Made by a program: the position numbers and the translations under genes
In this document: positions 34,553 to 45,586 of the stretch, piece after piece
Layout: every line of letters begins with the position of its first letter
Numbering within the stretch: position 1 is the stretch's first letter
Notes under the pieces: model-generated
What the model saw: only the letters and a program-made list of their open reading frames with translations
Database searches by the model: none
Told to the model about the DNA's origin: nothing
Assembly (NCBI GenBank): GCA_002286715.1
Contig: NSJX01000007.1
Span: 478,499-542,498 of the forward strand
From: Dentipellis sp. KUC8613
Taxonomy: Eukaryota > Basidiomycota > Agaricomycetes > Russulales > Hericiaceae
Reading direction: 5' to 3'
Length of the DNA stretch: 64,000 nucleotides

Positions 34553-36936
34553 ATGGCAAACCCCTCCTCCCGGCGTGTGCCGCCTCCAAACCCCTCCCAA
34601 TATTACGCCGTCCCTCAAAGTCCCCGCAGGCGCGTAAGCACCGACCGCCAATATTCAACATCGCACCCCACACGGGCACCTTCAAACAATAGCCACTATG
34701 GCCAGGCTCCCTCACGGGGTGATATAGCGCAGGGCGTGGCGACAGGATCAATTGGCGCGGGTTATGGCCCCTATGCGGTGCGTAGTTTGGCTCTGTTCTG
34801 CAGGCGCAAAACTTACAAGCCAGTTTTAAGCACAATCCCAACGCAGCAAGAGAGCACGGGGTGTACAACACGTCACGATTTAGCCAGTCCGAATCGTCAA
34901 CATCAGCGCCAGAAAAGCCTGCTTACCCCCAGACAACATCCACCGTGCCGCCATATCTCTGGGATGCCAAAGATCCCGACCTTGACGATGCGCTTCACAA
35001 CCCAGACCCAATTAGAGACGCTGCGCTTGACCGCTCATTCACCATCTTCTCCGCCCGTGGATGGGCAAATGTCTCCGCTTTGGTCATTCTTATCTGCGGC
35101 ATTTTGATGCTGTTCGCCGGCTACCCAATTATCTCCTTTTACCGCAGACACAACCTGCAAACTCTGGGCGCTAACTTTGGGGGGTCTAACGGGACGGGCC
35201 AGATACCGTCTCTCATCAACATGCCATCCCTCATCGACCCCGATACCCCTAGCTCAGCTCATACCAAGGTTGCTTCGACTGGCAAGACGTGGAATCTGGT
35301 GTTCAGTGACGAATTTACCCAAGACGGCCGTACATTCTGGCCTGGAGACGATCCATTCTGGGAAGCCGTCGACTTGAACTATTGGTATGCTTATTATTTC
35401 GTGGATAGACTTTTGCCTCAACGTCGTATCTAGGCCAACTGGAGACTTGGAATGGTACAATCCTCAGGTAAGTCTCCCCGAGTATGGTGTATAGATTCGC
35501 TAATGACCGCAACCCCTCAGGCCATTACTACAAAAGACGGGAAGCTTGTTATCACTATGACTGAGCAGAACACCCATAACCTGAACTTCCAGAGTGGTAA
35601 GTTTCATTTTCCACGTGCGACTGGTCGAGACCAACAACAAGCGCCAATTTTCAGGCATGCTGCAGTCGTGGAACAAATTCTGCTTCACTACTGGTATTCT
35701 TGAAGTGTCGATTAGCTTGCCTGGCAGTGTGCAGGCACCTGGCTTCTGGCCCGGTGCCTGGGCTATGGGAAATCTGGTTCGTATACATCTCGTTACCTGT
35801 TGGCCGTCACTGACTAACGCGATAGGGGAGAGCTGGCTACGGCGCGACGACGGAAGGTCGGTACCCTTAAGAAAAGTCCTGAGGTTGCATTTCTCACATC
35901 ACGTCTAGGCACATGGCCATACAGTTACGGTGCTTGCGATATCGGGACCTTCCCAAATCAAACCAACCCGGGAGGAAATGGCCCTCCTGGCGCTGTGGAG
36001 GGTGCGCCTGACGGGTCCACCCTTTCCTTCCTTCCTGGTCAACGTTTGTCTGCTTGTACTTGCGATGGTTCGGACCACCCAGGACCTAGCGTCAAAGTTG
36101 GTCGCAACGTGCCCGAAATCGATATCATTGAAGCGCAAATCGACACAAGCGTATGGCGAGGACAGGCCTCCCAGTCTTTCCAGACAGCACCCTTCAACTT
36201 CCATTATACTTATGACAACTCCTCGGCATCGTCACCCATCTACAACCCCTCGATCACGAAGTTCAATACTTACACCGGAGGGACGTTCCAGCAGGCTTTA
36301 TCTGCGGTTAGTTACATCGATTCAGCCAATTATGGCGGCAATGGCTATGGCTCGTATTCTTTTGAGTGGTGGTCGAATCCCAGTCATCGTGAACAAGGAT
36401 ACATTGAATGGAGTAGCGGAGGCACGCCAACATGGAAGATCACTGCAGCTTCCCTTGCCGGTGATACAGAGACCGGCATCTCCAATCGTCTGGTTCCTGA
36501 AGAGCCGATGGTAAGCCCTACCAACGCTATTATCGCCATTTGTGTGCTTACAGTACACCTAGTATGTCATCCTCAACTTCGGAATGGCTCGTAAGTAGAT
36601 GAACCGGTATCTTGACTGTCTTGAACCTAAATACTCTACCGTAGCATCCTTCCAGCACCAGGACTTCAAACATCTACAGTTCCCAAGTCAGATGTTCATC
36701 GACTATGTCCGTGTCTACCAAGACCCGGACGTTGACAACGGCGTTGGTTGCAACCCTCCCAATTACCCGACCACTGATTACATTAACAAGTACGGTCACA
36801 ACTATCTTGTCATCCGGCAAGCTACTGACGATGAAATTTATGCAGCCATCTGAACGCCTACACCAATCCCAACTTGACGACATGGGCACAAGCTGGCTAC
36901 TCATTCCCGCGAAACTCTAAGTTGGATGGCTGTTAA
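34553..36936 (+). CDS. KRE6/SKN1-type glycoside hydrolase family 16 membrane protein
   Basis: The family acts in cell-wall beta-1,6-glucan synthesis at ER/Golgi and plasma membranes. This is a type II membrane protein. A cytosolic, Ser/Pro-rich N-tail ([20 protein letters not shown]) is followed by the family block [20 protein letters not shown] and [21 protein letters not shown] transmembrane helix follows at about 35060-35140 ([20 protein letters not shown]). The lumenal GH16 domain opens [20 protein letters not shown]. The catalytic motif EIDIIEAQ at about 36115-36140 keeps both acidic positions of the family pattern E-I-D-x-x-E. Later blocks are [26 protein letters not shown] and the Cys-ending tail NSKLDGC, with TAA at 36934-36936. 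Around eight introns were traced. Confidence 0.9.
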
Positions 36937-37449
36937 GAGGTCAGCTATTCCATTACTTGACGATGTGTTGTACTGTACTTTTACCCTATGAACCGGAGGG
37001 AACCTGTTACTGTCGTTTTGGCCATCTTAGCGTATCCTCATCTCCCCATTATATCAATGAACATTTCCGAAGGTCTTCAAAACATTTTTAGTGCATATAT
37101 CGTGCTTCCTCTCCCGATTTACATTAACTACTACACCTTCACGGACAGTTCGAACTGCGCCTCGCTGCCTTGTATCACACACCTGCCCCCATGCCGCCAT
37201 TCGTTTTACCTTTCTCATCTTCACCTTCATCGGTCGGGCACAGGTTTTTTGGATACTATGGATTGTGTGATATCTGGTTGTGGAGATTAGTTCAGTAATA
37301 GAGTGTTGTTTCACAAGCCGACTCATTATAATTATGCTTGACCGGGATTTCTGCGCGCGACTTCTGCTGAAGACGCAATCACTAGCTTCTCTACCGCCAA
37401 TTATGGGTCTATTGGGGATCCAGCGGCTCATGCTTTCTTGACAATTCCG
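36937..37449. other. Intergenic, promoter of dihydrofolate synthase gene
   Basis: About 510 bases with no conserved ORF on either strand. AT-rich stretches at about 37080-37140 look like 3' UTR or promoter. Confidence 0.5.
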
Positions 37450-38916
37450 ATGTCGATCGATCTTTCTCTTGACCGCATACGCACCCTCCTCTCATACCTC
37501 CCTAAATACACCCGCCCTACCATCCATGTTGCAGGTACCAATGGCAAAGGAAGCGTCTCCTCGATCGTCTCTTCCATCCTTCAGTCTGCTTCGCTGGGTG
37601 TTGGCAGGTTCAACAGTCCCCATCTGACGAAAGTCCGCGATTCTATTAGCGTCCGCGGAAAGCCCGTGGATAGCGGCACGTACAAATTGGCGACGTCGAC
37701 CGTTGAACGCAAGAACGAAGAGCACGACATCGGGTTGACGAACTTCGAGCGTCTAACATGCGCCGCGCTCATTATCTTCGAGCATGAAGAAGTCGACATC
37801 GTTGTCCTCGAGGTCGGGATGGGTGGACGATTGGATGCGACCAATGTCGTCCCGGACAGCTGCATCCTCGTATCTGCACTCACGGCCGTGGACCTGGACC
37901 ATCAAGCGTTTCTGGGTAACACGCCAGCCGAAATTGCACGGGAGAAAGCTGGCATTGCACGGAGAGGGAAACCATTCGTCCTCGGGCCACAGAAGTATAG
38001 CGAAGTGGTGGAGGCCGTAACGGACGTCGTCGGGAAGATTGGTGCTGAGCTTGTCATGGCTGATACACCCAAAAGACGAGCATGGGACACTTCCATCGAC
38101 GGCCCGCATCTGCCTCCGCCCTCCTTTTCCTTCTCATCCTTCCAGGGAGTCGAGGCGCAGACCGTCGAGGTGTCCATGCCTTGTTTCCCGCGACCGTTGC
38201 AGGTTCAACTACCCCTACCGGGCGAACACCAACTGGACAACTTAGGCGTCGCGGTCAAGATCATCGAAATGCTATTCACTCGATCCTCTTGCACCGGCGC
38301 GCTATGGAACATTCAAACCAAGCTGACTGCCCAGGCGATCAAGAAGGGCATCAAGGCGACTGTATGGCCTGGGAGGCTGTCCTTCCACAAGGTCCCTCTC
38401 CAGGCGTTGGGAGTGGAACATTCAGATGGCAGTCAAGGCATTGTCGTACTCGCTGATGGAGCACACAATTCATCGTCTTCGGCCAGACTTGCGTCTTATA
38501 TCTCTGATATTCTTTCCCGTTCCTCCCATTCTAACAAGATACGACTGACCTACATCCTCGCGCTCTCCAAGTCTCCGCCGAAGACGCCGCTCCAAACGCT
38601 TACCCCGCTATTGTCCCTTTCCACAGAAGATCGTGCCCGAACAGACATGAATGTCGCTGTGCTCAGGTTCACGCCCGTCGAAGGCATGCCTTGGGTCAAG
38701 CCTGTTCCTCCCTCGGAGCTTAAGGAAGCCGTGGAGGAGATTGCGCCTGGGACAGTAGGATGGTCCGCGGCGGACGATGGGGAGCCGGGTGAGGATCTTC
38801 GGAAAGCCTTGCAGTGGACAGTCTCGCGGGAGGGAGGATACAGAGAGGAGCTGGTTGTTATTGCTGGTAGTCTATACCTTGTCGCAGATTTTTACCGTCT
38901 ATACAAAACAGAATGA
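37450..38916 (+). CDS. Dihydrofolate synthase (folylpolyglutamate synthase family)
   Basis: The cytosolic enzyme joins glutamate to dihydropteroate with ATP, a late step of folate synthesis. The gene is one uninterrupted exon. The start is the ATG at 37450, MSIDLSLDRIRTLLSYL, matching the short N-terminus of yeast Fol3. The ATP-binding P-loop IHVAGTNGKGSVSSIVSSIL is at about residues 25-45. Further motifs are NSPHLTKVRDSISV, the Mur-ligase-family block VDIVVLEVGMGGRLDATN, ALTAVDLDHQAFLGNT, IAREKAGIA and VLADGAHNSSSSARLASYI. It ends KTE with TGA at 38914-38916. It lacks the mitochondrial leader of FPGS (MET7-type) proteins, which supports dihydrofolate rather than polyglutamate synthase, though this is inference. 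Length of 488 is normal. Confidence 0.88.
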   Translation: MSIDLSLDRIRTLLSYLPKYTRPTIHVAGTNGKGSVSSIVSSILQSASLGVGRFNSPHLTKVRDSISVRGKPVDSGTYKLATSTVERKNEEHDIGLTNFERLTCAALIIFEHEEVDIVVLEVGMGGRLDATNVVPDSCILVSALTAVDLDHQAFLGNTPAEIAREKAGIARRGKPFVLGPQKYSEVVEAVTDVVGKIGAELVMADTPKRRAWDTSIDGPHLPPPSFSFSSFQGVEAQTVEVSMPCFPRPLQVQLPLPGEHQLDNLGVAVKIIEMLFTRSSCTGALWNIQTKLTAQAIKKGIKATVWPGRLSFHKVPLQALGVEHSDGSQGIVVLADGAHNSSSSARLASYISDILSRSSHSNKIRLTYILALSKSPPKTPLQTLTPLLSLSTEDRARTDMNVAVLRFTPVEGMPWVKPVPPSELKEAVEEIAPGTVGWSAADDGEPGEDLRKALQWTVSREGGYREELVVIAGSLYLVADFYRLYKTE

Positions 38917-39092
38917 TTTCGTGAACGTGTAACCGGTGCGATCTGCAAGTGTTCTGAGTGGACACGGGGTTTGCCTAATTAGTCACGGTGTTTACGTCCG
39001 ACTTGCGGGCGCGTGCATCCTGGTACAGTGGCCCTTCCGCCGAGGCGCATACATCTCACTTGGTGTTCTTGCTTTCCGGTTCTTGCTCGTCT

Positions 39093-42000
39093 ATGAACAT
39101 CAGTACGAAGGACAAGTCAAGTTTGAAGGTTCTCCATGGCGTTCCCCATCGTGATCTTAGGGACGCGTCGTCGAACAAGTAGGTGGTGGTCCGTCTATTA
39201 AGTACTTGGCTCTAACGCAGGAATCCTACTCAGCAGGACCTGGACTAAACCACCCACGAAGATTCCAACACCAGTGCGCTTATATTGCAGTGTCATACTC
39301 CCCTCAACCTGACCGTATACCTCCAGGGTGTCCATCAGAATCCATATTGGCGTACGACTTCAGCTCAGGGCAAGAATCCTGCGGCGAAAAGGACACCAGC
39401 AAATTCAAAGAAAGCAAGTCAAGCCCCGATGAATAGCAGATATTTTGAGGATCCGACGTTCGGAAAGGATGCAGCGCCCCGGGCAAGGAAGCGAGTGAAA
39501 TTGGACCACGGTAGTGCCGATGTTTTCGAAGAAAAGAACGCTGTCATCATTGTGGATGATGACGAGGAAGAGGAGGAAGACTCTGGCAAACCGATCCAGA
39601 GACCATTTCACACTAGCACTTCACCCGACCCTCTAGCTATCGGCCCATCTGCTAACTTTAATGACCGCTCTGGACTACCCTCAGCCACAAGTAATCAGGA
39701 CCGGCCAACTCGGCAACGTCCTTCTCTACTTGGAGACGGAGAAGTCACCCAGCGACTGAAGGCCTCCAGCCGCAACCGTAATGCAGAAGGACAGCACGCG
39801 GTGGAGGAGGACAGTGACTCGATTCATTCTGCGAGTGGATTCGATTTAAATTCTCGCACAACCAATGTGGAGAAGCAACGCCGGATTTCTAGGACGCCTA
39901 ACAGGACGACAATTTTCACGAATAACGTACAGGAGAAGATCCAAATGTTCGATCTCAAAGACAGACAGAAGAATAAAGCATCGAAAACGATCAAGGATTC
40001 GATGAAACCTAGATCTCAGGCTCCAGTTCGTACTGAATATCATTTCAGTCTCCTAGTCCATTGACAGCCTCACGACAGCTGCTCAATTACACGATCGTGA
40101 AGGCAGATCCAACTACAGAACCAACACATTACAAACAGGCAGGACAGCCGTCCAAGCCATCGGGCGGTAAGAAATCGCCTATGAGACTGCCGCTCGCAGC
40201 TTGGGTTGTTGGTTTCAAGGCATCACCTTCAATAGACCCGTTGTCGCAGCGTTTCCACTTGTGTTGGGACGAACTTTCGAAGGAGGCCACCATCGAAGAC
40301 GAATTATCGCCGGATAAAGTGGTGTTGGTATTCAAATTCTCCAAGGTCGCATTCAAAAAGATAAGTGCGTCAGATCCTAAGGTAAGTTTTTCAGAGAGCG
40401 ATATGCTTCCAGTCTCCATGCTGACCAATATACAGAGGTTCGGTTCTGAGCCTACGGTCCAATTTGAGCCTACATCTTCTTTGGAATGTTCTGGACGCCT
40501 TTCGGGCGAGTTCGAACCTGGTGCATTCGTTTCCCCCTACTGTTTATAGCCTTTCCTGACTCTCGATACAGGACAACGTAGCCAGTTTGTTTCCCTCAAG
40601 TTTATGGCTAAGGATCCGAGCTGGGATCTCTCCAATTACACACGTTTCTTTGATCAGTTGAAGATATGCGACGAGCTCGAAATCATTAGGCAAGGGTATT
40701 TCCTACTGGTAATGATTTCTCCGCTATGGCTCACATTTTTATGGAATTAGCCCGCCTGCAGAAGACTCTCTGTGGGAAGGATTAGAACGTATATTGACAT
40801 TCAAAGCGTACGAAGACGAAAGGCAGGGGACAGTTGAAAGCAAAGCTGCGTCCGTTCAAGCTCAGAAATTGAAACCATCGATGCCAACTCGTCGCACTGC
40901 TGCAACTCGATCGTTGCCATTAACGTCAGTGGTTTGTATAGCACGGAAACGTGTTGAGCAAATTTTGATCATTCTTGTAGGGGTAAAGCCAGTACTGGTA
41001 CTACTGGTGTTCGTCACTCGGCTCGTCTATCTGGCCACGAAGATATAGCGACTGCGCTGTCCCCAATGCCTGATGCAGATGAAGTGTAAGATGATCATAG
41101 CTGTATCTTCGTTGACGTGAACTCATTGCATATATATGTATCTTAGTATTCTTGTGTATCCACTGACGGGACCAGGAGCAGTCAACATCACAAATGCGGA
41201 ACTCGGACGACTGAGGCCTTCCGAATTCCTCAACGATACTCTGATAGAATTTGGTCTCAAGTATGTCTCGTCTATTTTATATATATATATACCATCCATA
41301 TTCTCATCCACCTGACAGGCTCTGGTTGAATGATCTCCGCGAGACTCAGCCTGACCTGGCGGATCAAATACATGTCTTCAGTTCATTCTTCTACAAGAAG
41401 ATTTCCACAAAGAAGCAGGTGCCAATTTATCATGTTGCCACGCGAGGTCTCATTCTTCCATTCTAGTCACGAGGAAGGTTACCAGAGTGTACGAAAGTGG
41501 ACCTCCAAAATAGATCTCTTTCAGAAGAAGTACATCATCGTCCCCATTAACGAGCAGTAAGTTATTCCTGCCCCGCTCCCCCATTGAGTCGACGTGTCAT
41601 TTCCCTCCAGCTTGCATTGGTATCTTGCAATCATTTGCAACCCTGAATATGTCCTCGCTCCCCCACCTCCCAAGACAGACGTCCCAGTCCGCCGATCTGC
41701 TCGCAAGTCTGCGCCTGAAGTCGAAGAACAGAGACCACCGTCGCCATCAATCCCGCCATCGGAATCACATCGTTCGTCCGTGACTGAGGACATCTTCATG
41801 CCTCGCACACGCTCGCCTTCACAAGTACCAGAATCTGTTATCTCGGAGCCTGATGCTGGCGAAGAAAACGCTGTCGAAGATATGGTTTCGATGCCCGTCG
41901 GTCAAGGCCAGGTAGAGGAGTCTGATAAGTCGGATGCTGCAGATCAGCCTATGCCCGCGGTAGACGTCGACGACGACAGCGACGACGACAAACTTTCGCT

Positions 42001-43022
42001 GAAATATCCGTCGTCACCTGTCGACAAGACTGAAACTGAAGCTCTCAGCAGGGAACCTCCGATAGTCATTCCTCAGTCTGACGATGTTGTAAGACCTGTG
42101 GTAGCAAAGAGTTCCGGTATTTCGCCCGACACCTTTTATGGGAAGTCGAGTAAGGCGAAAGGGAAACAGAAGGCTCGTCCTTCGGATGAGATCACTGGCG
42201 TTGATAACGAGATCAGTCGTGAGTCGATATACATCTCTGATACCGAAGAGAACGTGCCGAAGCACCCAAGGTACGCTCCCATCCGATCCGGATGGTTTTG
42301 CTGGCAGGGGGGCTGAAGGCGCTTGGACCAGGACACAAATCTACACTTTCGATTCACTGGGGTCCAACCATCCTCAAGCAATCAAAAGGCTCGGCAACTA
42401 CCTTCAAATGGAGGCGGCGGATAAGAAGGGCATCCCGAGGGAACAGAGCACGCCAGCCGAAGGGCGATCAGCTCAGGTATCTTCTCGACTCACGCCTGAT
42501 CGTTCGTCCGTTGCCCTTTATTAACATCGTCTTTTGCATAAGGTACCAATACAACAGAACTTTTGCGACTGTGGTGTTTATCTGCTGCACTTTGTCAAGT
42601 CCTTCATGAAGGATCCGGAATTGTCCGTGAAGATCATTGAGGTCGGTTCATAATTCGAAGACCCTTGTCCCGCAGTTAATATGGTTGCTTATATGACCCC
42701 CTCGCAGTCGCACAAGCCCTCCGCACAGAAGCGCAAGAGAATGAAAGTTGATCCCCATGAGCACTGGGAGGGAGACGTCATAGAGAAATACCGGGAGGAA
42801 CTGATGCGGCGCGTCAACACGCTCTCGGAATCGTGGAAGAAGATGCGTGCGGAGCGGGAGGAGCAGAAGAAGAAAGAGAGCACGGAGAGGGAGACGAGCG
42901 GCGAGAAGGCCACGCCTGCAGTCTCTGGGCACGATTCGGATTCGGACGTTGTCATGGAAGAACCCGAGCCCAAGCCACCAGGAAAGGGTCGTGGATCCAA
43001 ACCACTACGAATACGCGGCTGA
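39093..43022 (+). CDS. SUMO-specific protease, ULP2/SENP6-7 type (peptidase C48)
   Basis: The cysteine protease removes SUMO, in this subfamily mainly trimming poly-SUMO chains in the nucleus. I take ATG 39093 (MNISTKDKSSLKVLHGVP), which joins the main frame through two GT-AG introns; the internal ATG at 39429 (MNSRYFEDPTFGKDAAPRAR) is the alternative. An early hydrophobic-plus-acidic motif VIIVDDDEEEEED (39543-39583) is a textbook SUMO-interacting motif. The catalytic domain begins GRLRPSEFLNDTLIEFGLKL. The catalytic His lies in EHLHWYLAIICNPEYVL, the Asp in FTFDSLGSNHP and the Cys in NFCDCGVYLLHF. About 200 residues of acidic, disordered insert separate His and Asp, as in SENP6/7. The tail is Glu/Lys-rich and ends KPLRIRG. 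The ordering and insert exclude ULP1. Confidence 0.88.
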
Positions 43023-43709
43023 GGTCGTTCCCCAACACTCGCATTCAATTCTGACTATCCATTGCTTCGCTCTGCATTTGCTATTCGAGTGTAGATTTTC
43101 TCCTGCTATATCATTCTCACTAACATATTCCGCATACTCAAAGTTATTTGCAACTAGCTCTGCAACGCCTATGTATTCTAGATCACCTGTCGCATATCTC
43201 CCCCATCGTCACCATTGTCGTCCTCGTGCTTATTCGTTCTCGATTTTACCTAGTCTTATACCATTATAATGGGTAGTACTTGGTCACTCAGCGTCTACTT
43301 ATCACACTCGCAGGGCTCGTATTTGCAATCCACAAATGATACACTTTCTCTTCGCCAAAGCAATTGGGGGAAATGAAGTAAGTACACAAGGACATGCCAG
43401 GCTGCAAAGAACATAATGTGAACATGAGCAAACCATGTATGTATCCAGTCGACGATGAAAGCTGTATCGGCGCGATCACGTCTATTAGTGGTAGTAAAGC
43501 CAAGCTGTGAGTGAGATATGCGAAGGGGTAAAAAACAGCACCACGGCGAGGAAGCCGAGGAAGCCGTGCCAATGTGTGGGTATCCGGATGATGAAGGCGA
43601 AAAATGATGTGCGGTGTTTCCAAAGATAAGTTAGTGAGTGGTTAATGAGCGGACGGGACGGGCGTCCAGATGATGGATGCACATCCCAGCTGTCTCGGGG
43701 GGACAGCGG
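43023..43709. other. Convergent 3' regions of ULP2-like gene and membrane-protein gene
   Basis: About 690 bases with no supportable gene. A hydrophobic minus-strand ORF at 43288-43623 lacks any recognisable family and has no splice partner, so I treat the stretch as 3' UTRs and spacer. Confidence 0.45.
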
Positions 43710-45083
43710 TCAGTGAGAAGTACGATTGAGGTTGACGTTCCGCTTGCGGTGGCGTGAGACGGCATTTGCAGGGACAGCATGGACGCTCCCCACACCCGAC
43801 TGCGCTTGCGGAATGTAGACGACGTCGTGAGAGGCGCCAGTAGGGGCAGGATCGGGAAGGAAATCCCGGCGTGCGACAGTGTGCGTCGGCGAGACGTGAA
43901 GGGAGGTAGAACCAGCGACGACAGCACCGGCGACCGAGGAAGATTCGGTTTCAGTTGCATGTTCATTTGCGACACCGCCAAAAGCCTTCGGCACGGCATG
44001 GGGGTCACTCGGGTGAGTATGAGATGCATACCAGCCCAGTCCGATTGCAAGACCAATACACTGGACGAGAAGATGGTAAGACACTTGGCCAAAAATTTGA
44101 AAGAATGTGTACTCACGGCAAGGATGAGGAATGTGATGACCCAGACCCAGCGGGACAAGCGGGTTGTGCCATTCTGAGTCTTGCGAAGCCACGTACTAAG
44201 GGGAATATTAACAATTAAGTATGGAATGTTGGGCGAGTATCGTACCTCTCCTTCTGCGAAGAAGGCTTCTGGTTCTCCTCCTTTGCAATCATGCTGAAAC
44301 GCCTCCAGAAATCATCGCCCCTAGCTCCGCCGCGACCCTTAGGAATTAAAGTCTCCTCTGAGTCGCTTCGCATGATGGGTTTCGGCCCCCATTTAACATC
44401 ACGCTGTTCTGCCTTGGCGGGACGGGCGAAGACAGGCATGATGGGAGTCATGGTTGGAGGCAGGGGGTGAGGAGTGCTTGGTACGGCGATGGGGGCTGGA
44501 GGCATCATCGCTGCAGCAGGGGGCACACGCACGGTAGACTGCATGCCACCAGAAGCAGCGCTGGCACCCGAGGGGCGAAGCGCGGCCGGCAGTTGGGACA
44601 TTTGGGGGCTCGGCTGGCGTCCATCGAGAGAAGCGGTGGGTGCGGGACGAGATAAGTTCAGCGCTGCGATAGGTGCGGCATAGCCTGGGCGAGGAGCTGC
44701 AAGAGGGACTGGCTGCTGGGCGGGGGTCGAGTGCGTTGCGGCTGCGAGAGCAGCATTCTTGCCTTGCCGCGGTTCGTCGTCGTCGTCGTCATCGTCCATG
44801 TCACCGTTCATGAGGCCCATTCCGAGAGCGCCGACTCCGGATTGCCTGTTCTCTCCGTCGAGGTATTGGTCGTAGCTACGGAGCAACATGAGATCGACAC
44901 ATGATTCCGGACCACACCGAACACTTACTGATTGTAGGCTGATGTCCTCGCATCCGGGTTCTCCTTGGTGGGTCGCGGGCGTGGCTGGAGTTGGTTAGTC
45001 TGTGCGTAGACCGAGTCGGGTTCGTCGGTGGCAAAGGGAGGCCTTCCGGCGAGAGGAGGGTTGGGGTAGTTGATCTGTGCCAT
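43710..45083 (-). CDS. Conserved-looking membrane protein of unknown function
   Basis: I do not recognise the family. Three or more exons run from ATG 45083 (MAQINYPNPPLAGRPPFATD) to a stop at 43710. The first two-thirds is Pro/Ala/Ser-rich and disordered and includes a run of eight acidic residues (DMDDDDDDDEPRQG). A segment RGGARGDDFWRRFSMIAKEE then leads into a Trp/Arg motif and two hydrophobic stretches, LSRWVWVITFLILA and FGQVSYHLLVQCIGLAIGLG, split by an intron and likely to form one or two transmembrane helices. A polar tail of about 110 residues ends RHRKRNVNLNRTSH. There is no signal peptide, so the long N-terminus probably faces the cytosol. The gene diverges from SMC6. Confidence 0.65.
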
Positions 45084-45586
45084 AGCAGGAACAGTTGAGA
45101 GAGACTAGGTAAAAGAAGGGATGTGATAGAGAATGGCTGCCTCGATGATACAAGGCTGAAGGTAAGAGAAATGGGCAGCAGAGCCCGAAACCAAGAAAAA
45201 AGAAAAGGGAGAAGGACGCGAACGGAGGAAACGCAAGCTGAAGGGACAACAACTTGTAGATGGTTATTGCCAAATATAACCCGCTTCCCGTAACCACGGT
45301 TTCCTCCCACGCTCCTCCCCGCACGCATCTTTCTACCAGCACGTATTTTCCGATGTTGTCAACCTCTCTGAGCAGCAGCCGACCATGTGCATGTGCGTGA
45401 TTGACCTTGGTAACAAAATATGAAATTTCTTCTTTGTTGGATCTGGGTGCCTTGGCCACAACGATGATTGACTGCATGATGTTTGCCATTGTTTGCACAC
45501 AATGCGCGCGTCGCGTCGCGTCCAATTTGACCCCAGACGCGCTCCTCTTTTGTGTAACACTACCATCACCTCTGCCGTATTTCGCT
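45084..45586. other. Divergent promoter region of membrane protein and SMC6 genes
   Basis: About 500 bases between start codons of two divergent genes. It holds both promoters; no TATA box, gene or repeat is evident. Confidence 0.5.

Noticed and set aside
41275..41300. AT dinucleotide run in the ULP2-like gene as a microsatellite of note
   Set aside because: Short (about 14 nt) and inside an intron; ordinary.
43288..43682. Hydrophobic minus-strand ORFs resembling a small membrane protein
   Set aside because: No recognisable family, no convincing splice partners, and position downstream of the membrane-protein stop codon fits 3' UTR.
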